64,000 nucleotides of DNA from Pseudomonas fluorescens (GTDB lineage Bacteria; Pseudomonadota; Gammaproteobacteria; Pseudomonadales; Pseudomonadaceae), in the NCBI RefSeq assembly GCF_018614655.1, contig NZ_JAGGOG010000001.1:62001-126000 (forward strand), read 5' to 3'. Position numbers and translations under genes: made by a program. Positions 30,147 through 39,726 of the stretch are shown here, in pieces. How positions within the stretch are numbered: the first letter of the stretch is position 1; the number at the start of each line of letters is the position of its first letter. Below the pieces are notes generated by a model. That model made no database searches and was not told the DNA's origin. It was given only the letters and a program-made list of their open reading frames with translations.

Positions 30147-32684
30147 ATGAACGGAACACCCACCGACAGCGAGGCCGCCGCACTGATTGCGCAGCTGGAC
30201 TGGGCGCAAAGCCCCCTCGGTGATGCTATTGACTGGCCACAAAGCCTGCGCACGGCGGTCGACATCGTCATCCACTCACCCATGTCGATGCTGTTGTTGT
30301 GGGGCCCCCAACTCACGCAGATCTACAACGACGGCTTCGCCCGACTGGTCGGCAACAAGCACCCCAGGGCCTTCGGCCAACCGGTGGACCTGATCTGGCC
30401 GGAGATGAAAAGCTTCACCGATCCGATCTACAGCGCCGTGCTGAGCGGCGAGGTGCGCACCTTCAGCGAGCAACGCTTCGTGCTGCAACGCCATGGCCGC
30501 GACACCGAGATCTGGCTGGACCTGACCTACAGCCCGATTCGCGACGAGCGCGGTGCGGTCGCCGGGATCCTGGCCACCGCCATCGAAACCAACGAACGCC
30601 GTCGCGTCGCCCTGGAACTGCAACAACGCTCCGAACAAAGCCTCAAGGCCCAGCACAACACCGAACAACGCCTGCAACTGGCCCTGGCCGCCACCGATGC
30701 CGTGGGCACCTGGGACTGGGACATCAGCGAAGATCGCTTTATTGCCGACGCCCATTTCGCCCATCTGCATGGCGTCGACGCCTGCGACGCCGGCCTGCTG
30801 CCCATCAGCGATTATCTGCATGGTGTACACCCCGAAGACCGGGGCATGGTCACCCGCAGCATCAAGCATTGCATTACCCACGGCACCGAATACGCCGAGG
30901 AATATCGCCTGTTGCAAGCCGACGGCCAGGTGCGCTGGGTGTTTGCCCGAGGCCGCTGCTACAAGGATCACCATGGGCGCCCGGCGCGTTTTCTCGGCGC
31001 CGCGCTGGACCTCACCGAACGCAAACACACCGAGCAGGCCCTGCGCCAAAGCCAGACCGAGCTGCAACTGATCATCAACGCCATGCCGGTGCTGATCGGC
31101 TATGTCGACCACGAACAGCGTTTTCGCCTGAACAACAGCGCCTACCTGGACTGGTACGGCATGACTCCGCAGGAACTCTACGGCAAGACCATTCTCGAAG
31201 TGGTGGGCGAAGAGGTCTACGCCGGGCGTGCCGACAAAATCGCCGCTGCCCTGAAGGGCAAGGCCTGCAGTTTTGTCACCGTTACCCCCCATCGTGATGG
31301 CCGGCCACGACAGGCCCTGATGAAGTACTTGCCGCGCTTCAGCAATGACGGTTCGGTCAACGGCTTCTATATTTTTGTGATCGATGAGACCGAGCGCAAG
31401 CTGACCGAAGAGGCGCTGCGCCACCTCAACGAAAACCTCGAAGAGCGGGTTGACCAGCGTACCCGGGCGCTGGCCGAAGCCAACCAGCGCCTGCAAAACG
31501 AGATGTTCGAACGCGAGCGTGCCGAAGATGCCCTGCGCCACGCACAGAAGATGGAAGCGGTCGGCCAACTCACCGGCGGCATCGCCCACGACTTCAACAA
31601 CATGCTCACCGGGATCATCGGCAGCCTGGACCTGATGCAACGCTATATCGCTGCCGGGCGCAGTGCAGAAATCGGCCGATTCACCGACGCCGCCGTGTCC
31701 TCCGCCCACCGTGCCGCGGCCTTGACCCACCGCTTGCTGGCCTTTTCCCGGCGCCAGTCGCTGGACCGGCGGCCGATAGATCCCAACCAGTTGGTCACCT
31801 CCCTCGAAGAGCTGTTTCGCCGTACCAAAGGCGCCCATATCGAGTTCAAGGTACAACTGGGCAGCGATATCTGGCCGGTGAACACCGATGCCAGCCAACT
31901 GGAAAACGCCCTGCTCAACCTGGTGATCAACGCCCGCGACGCCATGCCCGACGGTGGTGAGCTGCGCATCGAAACCGCCAACAGTTACCTCAACGACACC
32001 GACATCAACACCCTCGAACCGGTCAAGGCCGGTGACTACGTGATGCTCGGCGTCTGCGACAACGGTGCCGGCATGAGCCCGTCGATCCTGGCCAAGGCCT
32101 TCGACCCGTTTTTCACCACCAAGCCAATTGGCCAGGGCACCGGACTTGGCCTGTCGATGATTTATGGTTTTGCCCAGCAGTCCGGCGGCCATGTGACCAT
32201 TCAAAGCACGCCGGGCGTGGGTACTTGCGTGCGCCTGTACCTGCCGCGCCTGCATGGCACCTCCCTGGAAACCAGCGAGCCCGAAAGTCTTGGGGCAGCC
32301 CCGGTGGCCCTGGCCGGAGAGGCCGTGGTGGTGGTCGAGGACGACCCGGCGGTGCGTATGCTGGTGGTCGATGTGCTGGACGAACTGGGCTACACCGCCC
32401 ACCAGGCCGTCGATGCTCGGGCAGCACTGCCGTTGCTTGAGTCCGACTTGCGGGTGGACCTGCTGGTGACCGATGTCGGCCTGCCGGGCATGAATGGCCG
32501 GCAACTGGCGGAAATCGCTCGCCAATACCGCCCAGGGCTCAAGGTATTGTTCATGACCGGCTACGCCGAGAAAGCCGCCGAGCGCCAGGGTTTCCTGGAG
32601 GAAGGCATGGACATGGTGGCCAAGCCGTTTTCGATTGACCTGCTGGCCAATAAAATCCGCAGCATGATCAGCGTCGATGAATGA
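30147..32684 (+). CDS. PAS-containing hybrid sensor histidine kinase/response regulator
   Basis: An 845-residue cytoplasmic hybrid kinase without transmembrane helices. Three PAS regions are visible (about 20-150, 170-290 and 300-430), then a coiled coil. The dimerisation domain has the phospho-acceptor His481 in [11 protein letters not shown]. The ATPase has [20 protein letters not shown] and GTGLGLSM. The C-terminal receiver has the acceptor Asp776 in [10 protein letters not shown]. The N-terminal block ([20 protein letters not shown]) is common in this kinase type. The signal is unknown and no cognate regulator is adjacent. Confidence 0.92.
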   Translation: MNGTPTDSEAAALIAQLDWAQSPLGDAIDWPQSLRTAVDIVIHSPMSMLLLWGPQLTQIYNDGFARLVGNKHPRAFGQPVDLIWPEMKSFTDPIYSAVLSGEVRTFSEQRFVLQRHGRDTEIWLDLTYSPIRDERGAVAGILATAIETNERRRVALELQQRSEQSLKAQHNTEQRLQLALAATDAVGTWDWDISEDRFIADAHFAHLHGVDACDAGLLPISDYLHGVHPEDRGMVTRSIKHCITHGTEYAEEYRLLQADGQVRWVFARGRCYKDHHGRPARFLGAALDLTERKHTEQALRQSQTELQLIINAMPVLIGYVDHEQRFRLNNSAYLDWYGMTPQELYGKTILEVVGEEVYAGRADKIAAALKGKACSFVTVTPHRDGRPRQALMKYLPRFSNDGSVNGFYIFVIDETERKLTEEALRHLNENLEERVDQRTRALAEANQRLQNEMFERERAEDALRHAQKMEAVGQLTGGIAHDFNNMLTGIIGSLDLMQRYIAAGRSAEIGRFTDAAVSSAHRAAALTHRLLAFSRRQSLDRRPIDPNQLVTSLEELFRRTKGAHIEFKVQLGSDIWPVNTDASQLENALLNLVINARDAMPDGGELRIETANSYLNDTDINTLEPVKAGDYVMLGVCDNGAGMSPSILAKAFDPFFTTKPIGQGTGLGLSMIYGFAQQSGGHVTIQSTPGVGTCVRLYLPRLHGTSLETSEPESLGAAPVALAGEAVVVVEDDPAVRMLVVDVLDELGYTAHQAVDARAALPLLESDLRVDLLVTDVGLPGMNGRQLAEIARQYRPGLKVLFMTGYAEKAAERQGFLEEGMDMVAKPFSIDLLANKIRSMISVDE

Positions 32685-32737
32685 GTTCAGGCATAATCGC
32701 GCGCCCTTACGTTCGACCGTTGCAAGGTAACAACCTC

Positions 32738-33013
32738 ATGAAAGCCCAAGCTCGCCATATCCTGGTGAAAACCAGCGAAGAAGCCGAACAGCTCAAGCAA
32801 CGCATTGCCAAGGGCGAAGCGTTTGATGTGCTGGCCAAGAAGTATTCCACCTGCCCGTCCGGCAAGCGCGGCGGTGATTTGGGTGAAGTGCGGCCCGGCC
32901 AGATGGTGGGTGTGATTGATGCGGTGATCTTCAAAAAGCCCGTGAAGGTGGTGCATGGGCCAATCAAGAGCAAGTTTGGTTATCACCTGGTACAGGTGTT
33001 CTACCGGGATTGA
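32738..33013 (+). CDS. Parvulin-type peptidyl-prolyl isomerase (second copy)
   Basis: A 91-residue stand-alone parvulin with ARHILVKTSEEAEQLKQRI, STCPSGKRGGDLGEVRPGQMV and FGYHLVQVFYRD. It is related to the protein at 17816-18097 but more basic. The ATG at 32738 sets the normal N-terminus; AAGG lies about 12 bases upstream. It is cytoplasmic, and the two copies are probably functionally overlapping. A REPIN follows nine bases after the stop. Confidence 0.92.
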   Translation: MKAQARHILVKTSEEAEQLKQRIAKGEAFDVLAKKYSTCPSGKRGGDLGEVRPGQMVGVIDAVIFKKPVKVVHGPIKSKFGYHLVQVFYRD

Positions 33014-33022
33014 TCATTTTTT

Positions 33023-33152
33023 GTGGCGAGCGGGCTTGCCCGCGCTGGGCTGCGCAGCAGCCCCAATAGAGTCGCTGAGCTTCTTCAGACAGACCGAGGT
33101 GGCAGGTTTCAGGGCCGCTTCGCAGCCCAACGCGGGCAAGCCCGCTCGCCAC
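33023..33152. repeat. REPIN-like inverted repeat (GTGGCGAGCGGGCTTGCC type)
   Basis: Arms GTGGCGAGCGGGCTTGCCCGCG and CGCGGGCAAGCCCGCTCGCCAC enclose a centre that is itself partly self-complementary (GGGCTGCGCAGC). The same family occurs at 61723-61856. It lies between convergent genes and may act as a transcription end. Confidence 0.9.
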
Positions 33153-33166
33153 AAGGGGAAGTCAAT

Positions 33167-34075
33167 CTAGACTCGGGGAATCAAGGCGCCCGGCACCTGA
33201 ATCACCCGACTGGCCAAGCGATGCCCAGCCAATGCCGCCTGCTCCGGCGTGCCGCCCGTGAGCCGCCCGGCCAGATACGCTGCACTGAACGAATCCCCCG
33301 CCGCCGTGGTATCAACCACCTTCTCGACCACCCGCGCCGGCACGGCAAAACGCTCGCCCTCACAGCGAATCAGGCATTCCTCAGCCCCACGCTTGAGCAC
33401 CACCTCGGCGATCTCGGGATACGCTGCGAAGACCTGTTCGCTGTCATCAAAACCAAACAACGCTCGCTCGTCATCTTCGGTCAGCAAGGCAATGTCCACC
33501 TGCGACAGGACCTTGCGATAAGCCGCACGCGCCGCGCCGACACTGGCCCACAAGCGCGGGCGATAGTTGTTGTCAAACACCACTTTGCCGCCCCGCTTGC
33601 GGGTTTCGATCAGGGTTTCCAGCAGACGCTCGCGCCCAACCTCACCCAGCACTGCCAGGGTAATACCGCTGAAATACAGCACGTCGTAAGCCGGCAACGC
33701 CGCCAGGATCGGCTCCGCTGCCGGGTTCGTGAAGCAATCGCGAACCGCCGCTTCGTTGCGCCAGTAGAGGAATTTGCGCTCACCCCGAGCGTCGGTCTGG
33801 ATGCAATACAAGCCCGGCAAGCGCCCCGGCAGACGCTGCACCCTGTCCAAGCCCAGGCCCTCCTCGGCCCATTGCTTGCACATGGCATCGCTGAAGCTGT
33901 CATCGCCCAACGCCGTGACGTAATCCACGATAGGCCCTTCACCCAACTCGCGGCGCAGGTACACCGCCGCATTCAAGGTGTCGCCGCCGAAGCTCTGTTG
34001 CAGGCTGCCATCGGCGCGGTGTTGCAGTTCGATCATGCATTCGCCGATCAGGGCGATGCGCAGAGGTGTATTCAT
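33167..34075 (-). CDS. PfkB-family sugar kinase, 2-keto-3-deoxygluconate kinase-like
   Basis: A 302-residue ribokinase-fold kinase. The opening IALIGECMIELQ and FGGDTLNAAVYLRRE are typical of KdgK, and DTTAAGDSFSAAYLAG carries the catalytic Asp261. KdgK phosphorylates 2-keto-3-deoxygluconate to KDPG for the Entner-Doudoroff pathway. It is downstream of a fold-III PLP enzyme that could generate a 2-keto-3-deoxy acid and an IclR regulator, which supports a KDG-type substrate. It is probably the last gene of the minus-strand cluster. Confidence 0.85.
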   Translation of the reverse strand: MNTPLRIALIGECMIELQHRADGSLQQSFGGDTLNAAVYLRRELGEGPIVDYVTALGDDSFSDAMCKQWAEEGLGLDRVQRLPGRLPGLYCIQTDARGERKFLYWRNEAAVRDCFTNPAAEPILAALPAYDVLYFSGITLAVLGEVGRERLLETLIETRKRGGKVVFDNNYRPRLWASVGAARAAYRKVLSQVDIALLTEDDERALFGFDDSEQVFAAYPEIAEVVLKRGAEECLIRCEGERFAVPARVVEKVVDTTAAGDSFSAAYLAGRLTGGTPEQAALAGHRLASRVIQVPGALIPRV

Positions 34076-34122
34076 GCAGGAAACTCTCGTAGTGTGCTTG
34101 CCCGCGATGGGCGCGGCTCGGT

Positions 34123-35331
34123 CTAGAAGCAGGTATGCAGGCTTTCGATCACCTGCAACTGCTCATCCACCAGGCAACCCACCTGCCACTTGTCGAAGGT
34201 CAGGCACGGATGGGAAGTGCCGAAGGAGATGATGTCGCCAATCTTCAACTCAACCCCTGGCGCGACGGTCATGAACGCGTGCTGATCCATCACCGCCGTG
34301 ACCTTGCACGCACTCACATCCTCGCCCGTCGCCGGCAGTACGCCCGCCTTGTAACGCAACAATGGCACCGGCAAACCGGCGTCGTAAGCCACGTCACGCT
34401 TGCCCAGGGCGATTACCGCGAAGCCCGGCTCCGGCATGGATTGCACATGGGCCCAGACTTCCAGGGCCGGGCGCAGGCCTTCGTTGAGGTCGCTGCGACG
34501 GTCGAGCACACAGCATTGCGCCTCTTTGTAGATGCCGTGGTCATGGGCCACATAGCTGCCAGGGCGCAACACGCTGAGGAAACGGCCGGCGGCGTTCTGG
34601 GCTTCGAAGGATTCGGCGATCAGGTCGTACCAGGCCGAGCCCGAAGCGGTGATGATCGGCTTGCCGAGATCGAAGGCGCCGCTGTTTTGCAGGTCCACCG
34701 CCAGGCGCACCAGGCTTGCTGCGAACTCACGGATGCCGCTGACGGCATGATCACCGTGAATCACGCCTTCGTAGCCTTCAATACCGGTCAGGGCCAGGGC
34801 CGGCTGGGCCTTGATCGCCTTGGCCAGGGCCAACACTTCCTGCTCGCTGCGACAACCGCAGCGGCCGCCGACCACGCCGTATTCGATCATCACGTTCAAG
34901 CGCAGGCCACGGGCCGCGAAGAATGCGCCCAGGTCGGCGACGTTGTCCGGGTGGTCGACCATGCAGTGGAAGTCGAAGTCCGGGTCGGCCAGCAAGTCGG
35001 CAATCAGCGCCATGTTCGGCGCTCCCACCAGTTGGTTGGCCATCAGCACCCGGCGTACGCCACCGGCATAGGCGGCGCGAGTCTGTACCGCAGTGGCCAG
35101 GGTGATCCCCCAGGCGCCCTGCTCCATCTGACGCTGAAACAACGCCGGCATCATGCTGGTCTTGCCGTGGGGCGCCAGCTGCGCGCCGCTGTTGCGGACA
35201 AACTCCTGCATCCAGCGAATGTTGTGTTCCAGGGCCCCGCGGTGCAGTACCAGAGCAGGCAAGCTGACGTCGCGGACCAGGTGAGCACCGATTTTGGCGG
35301 CGCCTTTTTCAACGGCATTAAGGGCAGACAT
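34123..35331 (-). CDS. Fold-III PLP enzyme, D-serine dehydratase/D-threonine aldolase-like (candidate D-glucosaminate dehydratase)
   Basis: A 402-residue PLP enzyme of the alanine-racemase N-terminal fold. The Schiff-base lysine is expected at Lys57 in APHGKTSMMP. A metal site appears near the C-terminus as His374-Pro-Cys376 in FGTSHPCLTFD; a His/Cys pair is known from eukaryotic-type D-serine dehydratase, whereas D-threonine aldolases carry His/Asp. An ammonia-eliminating dehydratase is therefore likely. Next to a KDG-kinase-like gene, D-glucosaminate dehydratase (which yields KDG and ammonia and is described biochemically from P. fluorescens) is a good candidate. A broad D-amino-acid deaminase remains possible. 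Confidence 0.78.
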   Translation of the reverse strand: MSALNAVEKGAAKIGAHLVRDVSLPALVLHRGALEHNIRWMQEFVRNSGAQLAPHGKTSMMPALFQRQMEQGAWGITLATAVQTRAAYAGGVRRVLMANQLVGAPNMALIADLLADPDFDFHCMVDHPDNVADLGAFFAARGLRLNVMIEYGVVGGRCGCRSEQEVLALAKAIKAQPALALTGIEGYEGVIHGDHAVSGIREFAASLVRLAVDLQNSGAFDLGKPIITASGSAWYDLIAESFEAQNAAGRFLSVLRPGSYVAHDHGIYKEAQCCVLDRRSDLNEGLRPALEVWAHVQSMPEPGFAVIALGKRDVAYDAGLPVPLLRYKAGVLPATGEDVSACKVTAVMDQHAFMTVAPGVELKIGDIISFGTSHPCLTFDKWQVGCLVDEQLQVIESLHTCF

Positions 35332-35348
35332 GGGGATACTCCAATTCG

Positions 35349-36113
35349 CTATTCGTTGATGCGACGGGCCAGGCTGTTGGCGCTTTCAGTCAGCACCCGG
35401 CGGTAGTCGTTGTAGTTTTTCCGGGCATCGTCCCGTGGGGCGACGATGCACAGGGTCGCAATGCTGATGCCTTGCGCGTCCCGTACAGGGGCGGCAAAGC
35501 AATGGGTAAAGGTGTCGGCCACACTGTCGAAGGAAAAGAATCCATCAAGGGTGGCCTGGCGAATCTGCCCCAGGAAGGTTTCCAGTGACAGGCGCTGACC
35601 GTCCGGCAGGATGAAGTCGTCATGGTCGATCAAGTCGACGATTTGCTGGTCGCTCAGGTGCCCCAACAGCAGGCGGCCGGAGGCGGTCCAGGGGATCGGG
35701 GCGTTCTCGCCGATATCGGAGGAGATACGGAAATGCCGCTCACCTTCGCGCATCAGCGCCACCGTGTATTTTCGGCCGTTGAGCAGGCACATCTGTGCGG
35801 TTTCGTGGGTCTGGCTGACGATTTCCTGCAAGGCGTGGTCGGCCTCGCGGGTCAGGTCGAAATGCCGTAAGTGCGCCTGACCGAGGAAGTACAACTGGCG
35901 GCCGAGGTAGACGTGGCCGTCCTTGCCCACGGTCTCGAGAATCCGCCGCTCCAGCAACGAAGCGACCAGTTCATAGACGGTGGATTTCGGGCTGCCGATG
36001 CCGCTGGCAATGTCATTCGGGCGAAGCGGCTGGCCGACCTCCTTGAGAAAATCGAGGATATCGAACGCCCGGTCCAGGCCTTTGGCGCGGCGTTTGATGG
36101 TGTCTTCGGTCAT
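35349..36113 (-). CDS. IclR-family transcriptional regulator
   Basis: About 254 residues. The N-terminal winged HTH contains LRPNDIASGIGSPKSTVYELVASLLERRIL. The C-terminal IclR effector domain ends IATLCIVAPRDDARKNYNDYRRVL. IclR proteins such as KdgR often sense keto-deoxy sugar acids. It lies 17 bases upstream of the PLP enzyme gene, so the three genes regulator-enzyme-kinase form one unit. The ATG at 36113 fits the family; an upstream in-frame start at 36158 would add 15 residues. Its likely targets include the ABC transporter promoter, where a TTCCG/CGGAA dyad is visible. Confidence 0.88.
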   Translation of the reverse strand: MTEDTIKRRAKGLDRAFDILDFLKEVGQPLRPNDIASGIGSPKSTVYELVASLLERRILETVGKDGHVYLGRQLYFLGQAHLRHFDLTREADHALQEIVSQTHETAQMCLLNGRKYTVALMREGERHFRISSDIGENAPIPWTASGRLLLGHLSDQQIVDLIDHDDFILPDGQRLSLETFLGQIRQATLDGFFSFDSVADTFTHCFAAPVRDAQGISIATLCIVAPRDDARKNYNDYRRVLTESANSLARRINE

Positions 36114-36182
36114 GGCAGTCTCAGGTCCCGTCAAAGTCATATGGCTGGGCGAATGCAAGGGGCTCTCGATGCACAGTCCCCA

Positions 36183-36269
36183 GTGGGAGCGGGCTTGCTC
36201 GCGAAAGCGTTACGTCAGCCACTGATGCATCAACTGACACATCCCTTTCGCGAGCAAGCCCGCTCCCAC
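36183..36269. repeat. REPIN-like inverted repeat
   Basis: Arms GTGGGAGCGGGCTTGCTCGC and GCGAGCAAGCCCGCTCCCAC are separated by about 45 bases. It lies between the ridA-like and IclR genes and may separate the cluster into two transcripts. Confidence 0.9.
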
Positions 36270-36303
36270 ATTTGAATCGCGTGCAGTCGGAAAATCAGTG
36301 CAT

Positions 36304-36693
36304 TTAGCCTTTTTTCTTATAAGCCACGCAATCAATCTCAACCTTGCAATCAACCATCATGTTCGCCTGCACACAGGCTCGCGCCGGCGCGTGTTCAGGG
36401 CTGAAGAACTCACCGAACACCTTGTTGAAACTCCAGAAATCCCGCGGGTCTTCCAGCCACACACCGACACGCACCACGTCTTTCAACTCATAGCCGGCCT
36501 CTTCCAGAATGGCGACCACATTGCGCATGGTCTGGCGAGTCTGCTCGATGATCCCGCCCTGGATGATTTCGCCATCCACCGCCGGCACTTGGCCCGACAC
36601 GTACAACCAGCCATCCGCTTCCACGGCGCGAGCGAAGGGACGAGGCTGGCCACCGCCAGCGGTGCTGCCGGTGCCGTAACGAGTAATGCTCAT
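36304..36693 (-). CDS. RidA/YjgF-family enamine/imine deaminase
   Basis: A 129-residue protein with the RidA signature RACVQANMMVDCKVEIDCVAY near the C-terminus, including the conserved substrate-binding Arg, and DGWLYVSGQVPAVDGEIIQGG early. RidA proteins hydrolyse the reactive enamine/imine intermediates released by PLP dehydratases. That fits its place between an amino-acid-type ABC transporter and a fold-III PLP enzyme. A strong ribosome site (AAGGAG) precedes the ATG. It follows the ABC ATPase gene by 15 bases, so it is in the same operon. Confidence 0.9.
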   Translation of the reverse strand: MSITRYGTGSTAGGGQPRPFARAVEADGWLYVSGQVPAVDGEIIQGGIIEQTRQTMRNVVAILEEAGYELKDVVRVGVWLEDPRDFWSFNKVFGEFFSPEHAPARACVQANMMVDCKVEIDCVAYKKKG

Positions 36694-36708
36694 AAAGGTT
36701 CTCCTTGA

Positions 36709-37494
36709 TTAAAAACGAATATTTTTCAGAAATTCCGCCAACCGCGGTGACTGCGGGCGTTCAAACATGTCTTTGGGCGGCCCCTGCTCTTCAATACGGC
36801 CCTGGTTCATGAACACGATCTTGTCCGACACTTCATAGGCAAACCGCATCTCGTGGGTGACCAGCAACATGGTCATGCCCTCTTCCGCCAGGCCCTTGAT
36901 CACGCTGAGCACTTCACCCACCAGTTCCGGGTCCAGCGCCGAGGTCACTTCATCGAACAGCATCAAGCTGGGGTTCATGGCAATCGCCCGGGCGATCGCC
37001 ACACGCTGTTGCTGACCACCGGACAACTGACCCGGAAAGTGATTGCGTCGTTCCAGCAAGCCGACCCGCTCCAGCCATTTTTCCGCCAGCGCCACCGCCT
37101 CGTCCTTGCTCATTTTCTTGACCTTGAGCAGGCCCAGGGTGACGTTCTGCAACGCCGTCAGATGAGGGAACAGGTTGAATTGCTGGAACGCCATGCCGGT
37201 CATGGCCCGGTGCTGGGCGATGACTTTTTCCGGATGGCGCACGCGCTTGCCGGCAATCTCGCTATAACCAATGGACTCACCATCCAGGGTGATCTGCCCA
37301 CCCTGAAACTCTTCCAGCAGGTTGACGCAACGCAACAGCGTGGTCTTGCCCGAACCGCTGGAGCCGATCAGCGTGACCACGTTGCCGCGCTGCATCGACA
37401 GGTCGACGCCCTTGAGCACTTCCACCGGGCCATATTGTTTACGCAGGCCGCGGATGTTCAGCAGTGGCTGCGTTGCAGTGTGAGATTGAGTCAT
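36709..37494 (-). CDS. Polar amino-acid-type ABC transporter ATPase
   Basis: A 261-residue GlnQ/HisP-type nucleotide-binding subunit. Walker A is GSSGSGKTT, the signature [14 protein letters not shown], Walker [13 protein letters not shown] and the switch His in [13 protein letters not shown]. The start overlaps the upstream permease stop by four bases (ATGA), indicating coupled translation. With the two permeases and the binding protein it forms a complete importer. Confidence 0.93.
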   Translation of the reverse strand: MTQSHTATQPLLNIRGLRKQYGPVEVLKGVDLSMQRGNVVTLIGSSGSGKTTLLRCVNLLEEFQGGQITLDGESIGYSEIAGKRVRHPEKVIAQHRAMTGMAFQQFNLFPHLTALQNVTLGLLKVKKMSKDEAVALAEKWLERVGLLERRNHFPGQLSGGQQQRVAIARAIAMNPSLMLFDEVTSALDPELVGEVLSVIKGLAEEGMTMLLVTHEMRFAYEVSDKIVFMNQGRIEEQGPPKDMFERPQSPRLAEFLKNIRF

Positions 37495-38153
37495 GGCAAG
37501 GCCACCCGCTTTTCAATGTAGCGCCCGAATAACTCGATGGCGTAGTTGATGACAAAAAACAGAAAACCGGCGAACAGGTAAAACTCCAGGGTCATGAAGG
37601 TCCGGGCGATCACCTGTTGCGTACTGAGCAGCAATTCGGCCACACCGATCACCGACAGCAGGGTCGAGGCCTTGACGATTTCCGTGGATGAGTTGACCCA
37701 GGTCGGCAGAATCTGCCGCAGTGCCTGGGGCAACAGCACGTAGCCAAGCGACTGGTAGAAGGTCAGGCCGATGGCCTTGCCCGCTTCCAGTTGCCCACGC
37801 GGGATGGCCTGCAGGGAACCGCGCGCAATCTCCGCGACATGGGAGCCGCAAAACAGCGTCAGGCCAACGGCACCGGCCTGGAACGCCGTGATCTGCCACC
37901 CGAGCGCCGGCAGCATATAAAAGCAGGCCAACACCAGCACAAACACCGGCGTACCACGGATCAGGTCGACATACAGACGAAACGGCGCACGCATCCAGAA
38001 TTTGCCGTAGGTCAGGATCAACCCGGCCACAATGCCGATCAGGGTGCCGAAGATAATCGCCAGGGCCGAGACATACACGCTGGCTTGAAATCCCGCCCAG
38101 AGGGTTTCCCGGGCGATCCACAACTCATGCAGCCAGCTGGGGGATTCGTACAT
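37491..38153 (-). CDS. Polar amino-acid-type ABC transporter permease 2
   Basis: A 220-residue HisM/GlnP-type permease. It has several hydrophobic helices and the ATPase-contact region [31 protein letters not shown]. It has an N-terminal periplasmic segment ([20 protein letters not shown]) and the motif [21 protein letters not shown]. It follows the other permease gene by nine bases. It is paired with 38163-38825 in a heterodimeric channel. Confidence 0.92.
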   Translation of the reverse strand: MYESPSWLHELWIARETLWAGFQASVYVSALAIIFGTLIGIVAGLILTYGKFWMRAPFRLYVDLIRGTPVFVLVLACFYMLPALGWQITAFQAGAVGLTLFCGSHVAEIARGSLQAIPRGQLEAGKAIGLTFYQSLGYVLLPQALRQILPTWVNSSTEIVKASTLLSVIGVAELLLSTQQVIARTFMTLEFYLFAGFLFFVINYAIELFGRYIEKRVALP

Positions 38154-38162
38154 GGGAACTCC

Positions 38163-38825
38163 TTAGCGACGGATCGCCAGACGCTGTTCCAGGTAACGGA
38201 GCAGCATGGCGATGAGGTAACAGGCAGCCACGTAGAGCGCGGTCGTCACCAGCCAGGTTTCAATCACCCGGTAGCTTTCGACGTTGATCTTGCGGGCGTA
38301 ATAGGTCAGCTCCGGCACCGCAATCGCGGCCGCCAGGGAGGTGTCCTTGAACAGCGAGATGAAGTTGTTCGACAGCGCCGGCAGCACGTTGCGCAGCATC
38401 ACCGGCACGGTGATGTAGGCCCGAATGCGCCACTCGCCCAACCCGATGGCCAACCCCGCTTCACGCAAGCCCTTGGGAATATTCAACAGCCCGGCACGGA
38501 ACACTTCGGTCAGGTAGGCACCGGCGTACAGCGACAGGGTAATGATGAAGGATGGGATCTTGTCCAGACGAATCCCAAGGCTCGGCAAGGCGAAGTAGAT
38601 CAACAGGATCAGCACCAGGATCGGCGTATTGCGGATGACCGTCACATACACCGACGCCAGGATACGCAGCGCACGGTGCTTGGACAGCAGGGCAAACGCT
38701 GCCAGCAGGCCAATCACGCAGCCGATGGCGATCGACAGCAACGCCAACTGAAGGCCCAGTCCGAGCCCCGCCAGCAAGGTGTCGAAATCGCGCCATACGG
38801 CGGCAAAGTTCAACTGATAATTCAT
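38163..38825 (-). CDS. Polar amino-acid-type ABC transporter permease 1
   Basis: A 220-residue permease of the HisM/GlnP type, with VTVIRNTPILVLILLIYFALP and the ATPase-contact loop GLREAGLAIGLGEWRIRAYITVPVMLRNVLP. It is immediately downstream of the binding-protein gene and nine bases before the second permease. Confidence 0.92.
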   Translation of the reverse strand: MNYQLNFAAVWRDFDTLLAGLGLGLQLALLSIAIGCVIGLLAAFALLSKHRALRILASVYVTVIRNTPILVLILLIYFALPSLGIRLDKIPSFIITLSLYAGAYLTEVFRAGLLNIPKGLREAGLAIGLGEWRIRAYITVPVMLRNVLPALSNNFISLFKDTSLAAAIAVPELTYYARKINVESYRVIETWLVTTALYVAACYLIAMLLRYLEQRLAIRR

Positions 38826-38877
38826 GATCGACAGTACCTTGTTCGGAGCGCCTGCAAGGGCGCCCCGTGCTCACACA

Positions 38878-39726
38878 TCATTTGTATTCGACCGGAAAAC
38901 CAATCGCCGGCTCTGGCAGGTCCACACCAAACCATTGCTTGAACGATGCCTTATAGGTGGGGAACTCAACGCCAGTCATGGCTTCATGCAGCGCGGTATT
39001 GACGAAGTTCAGCCAGTCCTGATCGCCACGTTTGACAGCACATGCATAGGTCTGCGGGCTCCAGGCGTAGGTTGGGCTGCGGTAGCGGCCAGGGTTCTGC
39101 ACCATCAGGTACTTGACCGAGGACTGATCGGTGGCAGCGGCGTCGGCGCGGCCGGAGTTCACCGCCTGGTACATCAGGTCGACACTGTCGTACTGATCGA
39201 CCTTGGCTTTGGGCAGCGCCTGGTGCACCAGTTCTTCGGCGTAGACGTTTTGCAGCACCGCCACGGTGACGCCGTCACCCGCGGCTTGCAGGTCTTCGAT
39301 TTCCTTGTACTTGCTGTTGGTCGGCAGTAGCAGGCCGACGCCTTCGCGGTAGTACGGCAGGGTGAACGCCACCTGCTGCGCACGGCTGGCGGTGACGGTG
39401 ATGAACTGGCAGCTCATGTCGACCTTGTCGGTCAACAGGTTGGGAATCCGCGCGTCGGAGGACTGCACCACAAATTCAACTTTGCTGGGGTCATTGAACA
39501 GCCCCTTGGCCACGATGCGACCGATATCAATATCAAAACCTTGCAACTTGCCATCCGCTCCCTGGAAGTGCCACGGCGCATTGGTACTGCCTGTACCCAC
39601 GATCAGGTGCCCACGCTTGAGCACATTGTCGAGCTTGCTGTCCGCTGCCTGCGCTGTGCAGGCAAGGGAAGCCGATGCGGCGAAGAGAAAAACACACGCT
39701 TTAAACACGGAAGGTCGGTGATGCAT
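38878..39726 (-). CDS. Polar amino-acid-type ABC transporter substrate-binding protein
   Basis: A 282-residue periplasmic solute-binding protein of the SBP_bac_3 family. The ATG at 39726, with GGAG upstream, gives a typical signal peptide (FKACVFLFAASASLACTAQA-ADS). The mature protein has KRGHLIVGTGSTNAPWHFQGADGKLQGFDIDIGR and a C-terminal FKQWFGVDLPEPAIGFPVEYK. A longer frame from 39855 would mask the signal peptide and is rejected. It is the first gene of the transporter operon. A dyad TTCCG-N6-CGGAA 25-40 bases upstream of the start is a likely operator. The ligand is not predictable by eye; the downstream enzymes suggest an amino-sugar acid or D-amino acid. Confidence 0.9.
   Translation of the reverse strand: MHHRPSVFKACVFLFAASASLACTAQAADSKLDNVLKRGHLIVGTGSTNAPWHFQGADGKLQGFDIDIGRIVAKGLFNDPSKVEFVVQSSDARIPNLLTDKVDMSCQFITVTASRAQQVAFTLPYYREGVGLLLPTNSKYKEIEDLQAAGDGVTVAVLQNVYAEELVHQALPKAKVDQYDSVDLMYQAVNSGRADAAATDQSSVKYLMVQNPGRYRSPTYAWSPQTYACAVKRGDQDWLNFVNTALHEAMTGVEFPTYKASFKQWFGVDLPEPAIGFPVEYK

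Noticed and set aside
30276..32525. A 749-codon open frame antisense to the hybrid kinase
   Set aside because: High GC content leaves the antisense frame open; the translation has no domain, and the sense strand encodes a clear multi-domain kinase.
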